Positions 55,930 through 56,912 of a stretch of DNA of 56,912 bases are shown here, one piece after another. The first letter of the stretch is position 1. The number at the start of each line of letters is the position of its first letter. The position numbers and the translations under genes were made by a program. The DNA comes from Lichtheimia corymbifera B2541 (taxonomy: Eukaryota; Mucoromycota; Mucoromycetes; Mucorales; Lichtheimiaceae). The notes beneath the pieces were generated by a model that searched no databases, was not told the origin of the DNA, and saw only the letters and a program-made list of their open reading frames with translations. The stretch covers positions 1-56,912 of the forward strand of contig JNEU01000601.1 in the NCBI GenBank assembly GCA_000697475.1. The letters are read 5' to 3'.

Positions 55930-56912
55930 ATGCCAACCTGCGTTGAATGCGGCGCCTCCGTTAGAAACCTTTACACTCAATACAGCAAAGACAACATACG
56001 CTTAACGTCATGTGCAAGTGAGCTTTCAACACCAATGACAGCTGGGGAATTCTGACACGAGACAATAGGATCAGTGTAACGAGTTTGCTGACAAGTACAT
56101 TGAGCACGACTTCGTCATCATATTCATTGATATGCTTCTCCACAAGCCTCAAGTGTACCGTCACCTGTTGTTCAATCGGATATCGCAGGCCGGGAATAGG
56201 ATCGAGGTATATATCAATAATGCCATACGACCCTACCCTATATTAACGTGCATCTCCATAGCCACACGTGACACGCTTCGCCATCTTATTGATCCTGTTT
56301 GAAGTTTGTAAGGATTGGACATACGATTGGAGGAGGACGACATGAGCTAAGGACTTACCCGTAGATATGAAGTGGTTTCGACTCGAGACGTACCATGCCG
56401 ACTACGAGACGACCTTTGTACAGCACCCATTGCATTACCAATACATGTATATTTTAACTCTGTGTATTATTGGTGAGTAGTGAAAAGAGGGCTATCAATC
56501 GGAAATACTAACGCATAAATCGCAATTACAGAGTTCGTGGCGTTCCATTGTTGCGTACGACTGGCCATTCGATTGTATCTCATATACCAACAACCGTCAT
56601 CACCTAAACAAATAAGGTACGTAGGAGGGGAAATGGCTCTATTTAATGCATACTAATGAGTACTCGATGATGTTAGATACAACTACGTGTCAATGGCATT
56701 GATCATATCAAGCTTTGGGAAAATGCTCCTCATTCTGATGGTGATATGGGATTACAAGCAACTCGAATACTCTTGGCTTGTTAGCCTCATTGTACTAGCA
56801 TCCAATGCAGAAGCGCTATCAGGTATGTGTCCACTAGCTCTATATACATACATACCATCTTCGATATCTAACAAGGGATTCCTCTAGTGTACTTGGGGAT
56901 TCGATACGTCCG
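55930..56912 (+). CDS. ARV1: ARV1-like lipid homeostasis protein, 3' end outside window
   Basis: Exons 55930-56013, 56069-56206, 56262-56307, 56365-56472, 56532-56616, 56677-56822 and 56888 onward; the gene continues past 56912. The zinc-ribbon ARV1 homology domain is clear: M-P-T-C-V-E-C-G, L-Y-T-Q-Y-S, R-L-T-S-C-D-Q-C and F-A-D-K-Y-I-E-H-D-F-V-I-I-F-I-D. Next are K-P-Q-V-Y-R-H-L-L-F-N-R-I and the first membrane helices. Arv1 is an ER protein needed for sterol distribution and GPI synthesis. Intron 1 (56014-56068) must be GC-AG: only then is the C-x-x-C pair restored. Confidence 0.92.

Overview
The window is nuclear DNA from an intron-dense fungus, most probably an early-diverging filamentous lineage such as Mucoromycota. 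Its genes are compact and cut by many introns, usually about 50-75 nt, with GTAAGT-like donors and CTAAC/CTAAT-like branch sites. The proteins are fungal (GDP-mannose pyrophosphorylase, Sho1-type osmosensor, copper-fist factor, stand-alone anthranilate phosphoribosyltransferase, CSL factor with low-complexity inserts). The lineage assignment is inference. I placed exons by hand from splice motifs, reading frame and family motifs. Lengths and phases close for every complete model except where an entry says otherwise.

Layout. 1-702: 3' end of a Ty3/gypsy-like LTR retrotransposon and its 3' LTR, stopping 45 bp short of the 3' end of a tRNA-Cys gene (748-819, minus). 1000-6713: TAD2-like tRNA adenosine deaminase, CTK2/cyclin-K-like cyclin, LUC7-like protein, Pho80/PCL-like cyclin, PH-domain protein. 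7473-12746: base-exchange phosphatidylserine synthase, p23/Sba1 co-chaperone, epoxide hydrolase-like enzyme. 13093-16909: large CSL transcription factor. 19037-20708: RING-finger protein. 20709-23720: gene-poor, with two pairs of diverged direct repeats. 23721-29546: low-complexity membrane protein, seven-transmembrane receptor, CIA30 complex I assembly factor. 30166-36043: Aurora kinase, GDP-mannose pyrophosphorylase, unrecognised coiled-coil protein, anthranilate phosphoribosyltransferase. 36044-39197: no gene seen. 39198-45089: tandem pair of sugar transporters. 45311-56912: nitrilase-family amidase, WD40 protein, copper-fist factor, SHO1, MFSD10/TETRAN-like transporter, NDUFS5-like complex I subunit, PRL phosphatase, and the 5' part of ARV1, which runs off the window.

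The genes do not form one pathway; most are housekeeping. Loose links are two complex I genes (CIA30, NDUFS5), two membrane-lipid genes (phosphatidylserine synthase, ARV1) and cell-wall/osmotic genes (GDP-mannose pyrophosphorylase, SHO1). The most notable signals concern gene structure. The transporters share a 3-nt micro-exon and a 492-bp identical tract that includes an intron, which looks like recent gene conversion. There are 7-nt and 8-nt micro-exons in the LUC7-like and epoxide hydrolase genes. Four of about 120 introns are best explained as GC-AG introns with the donor GCAAGT. I found no CRISPR array, rRNA or obvious new multi-gene system.
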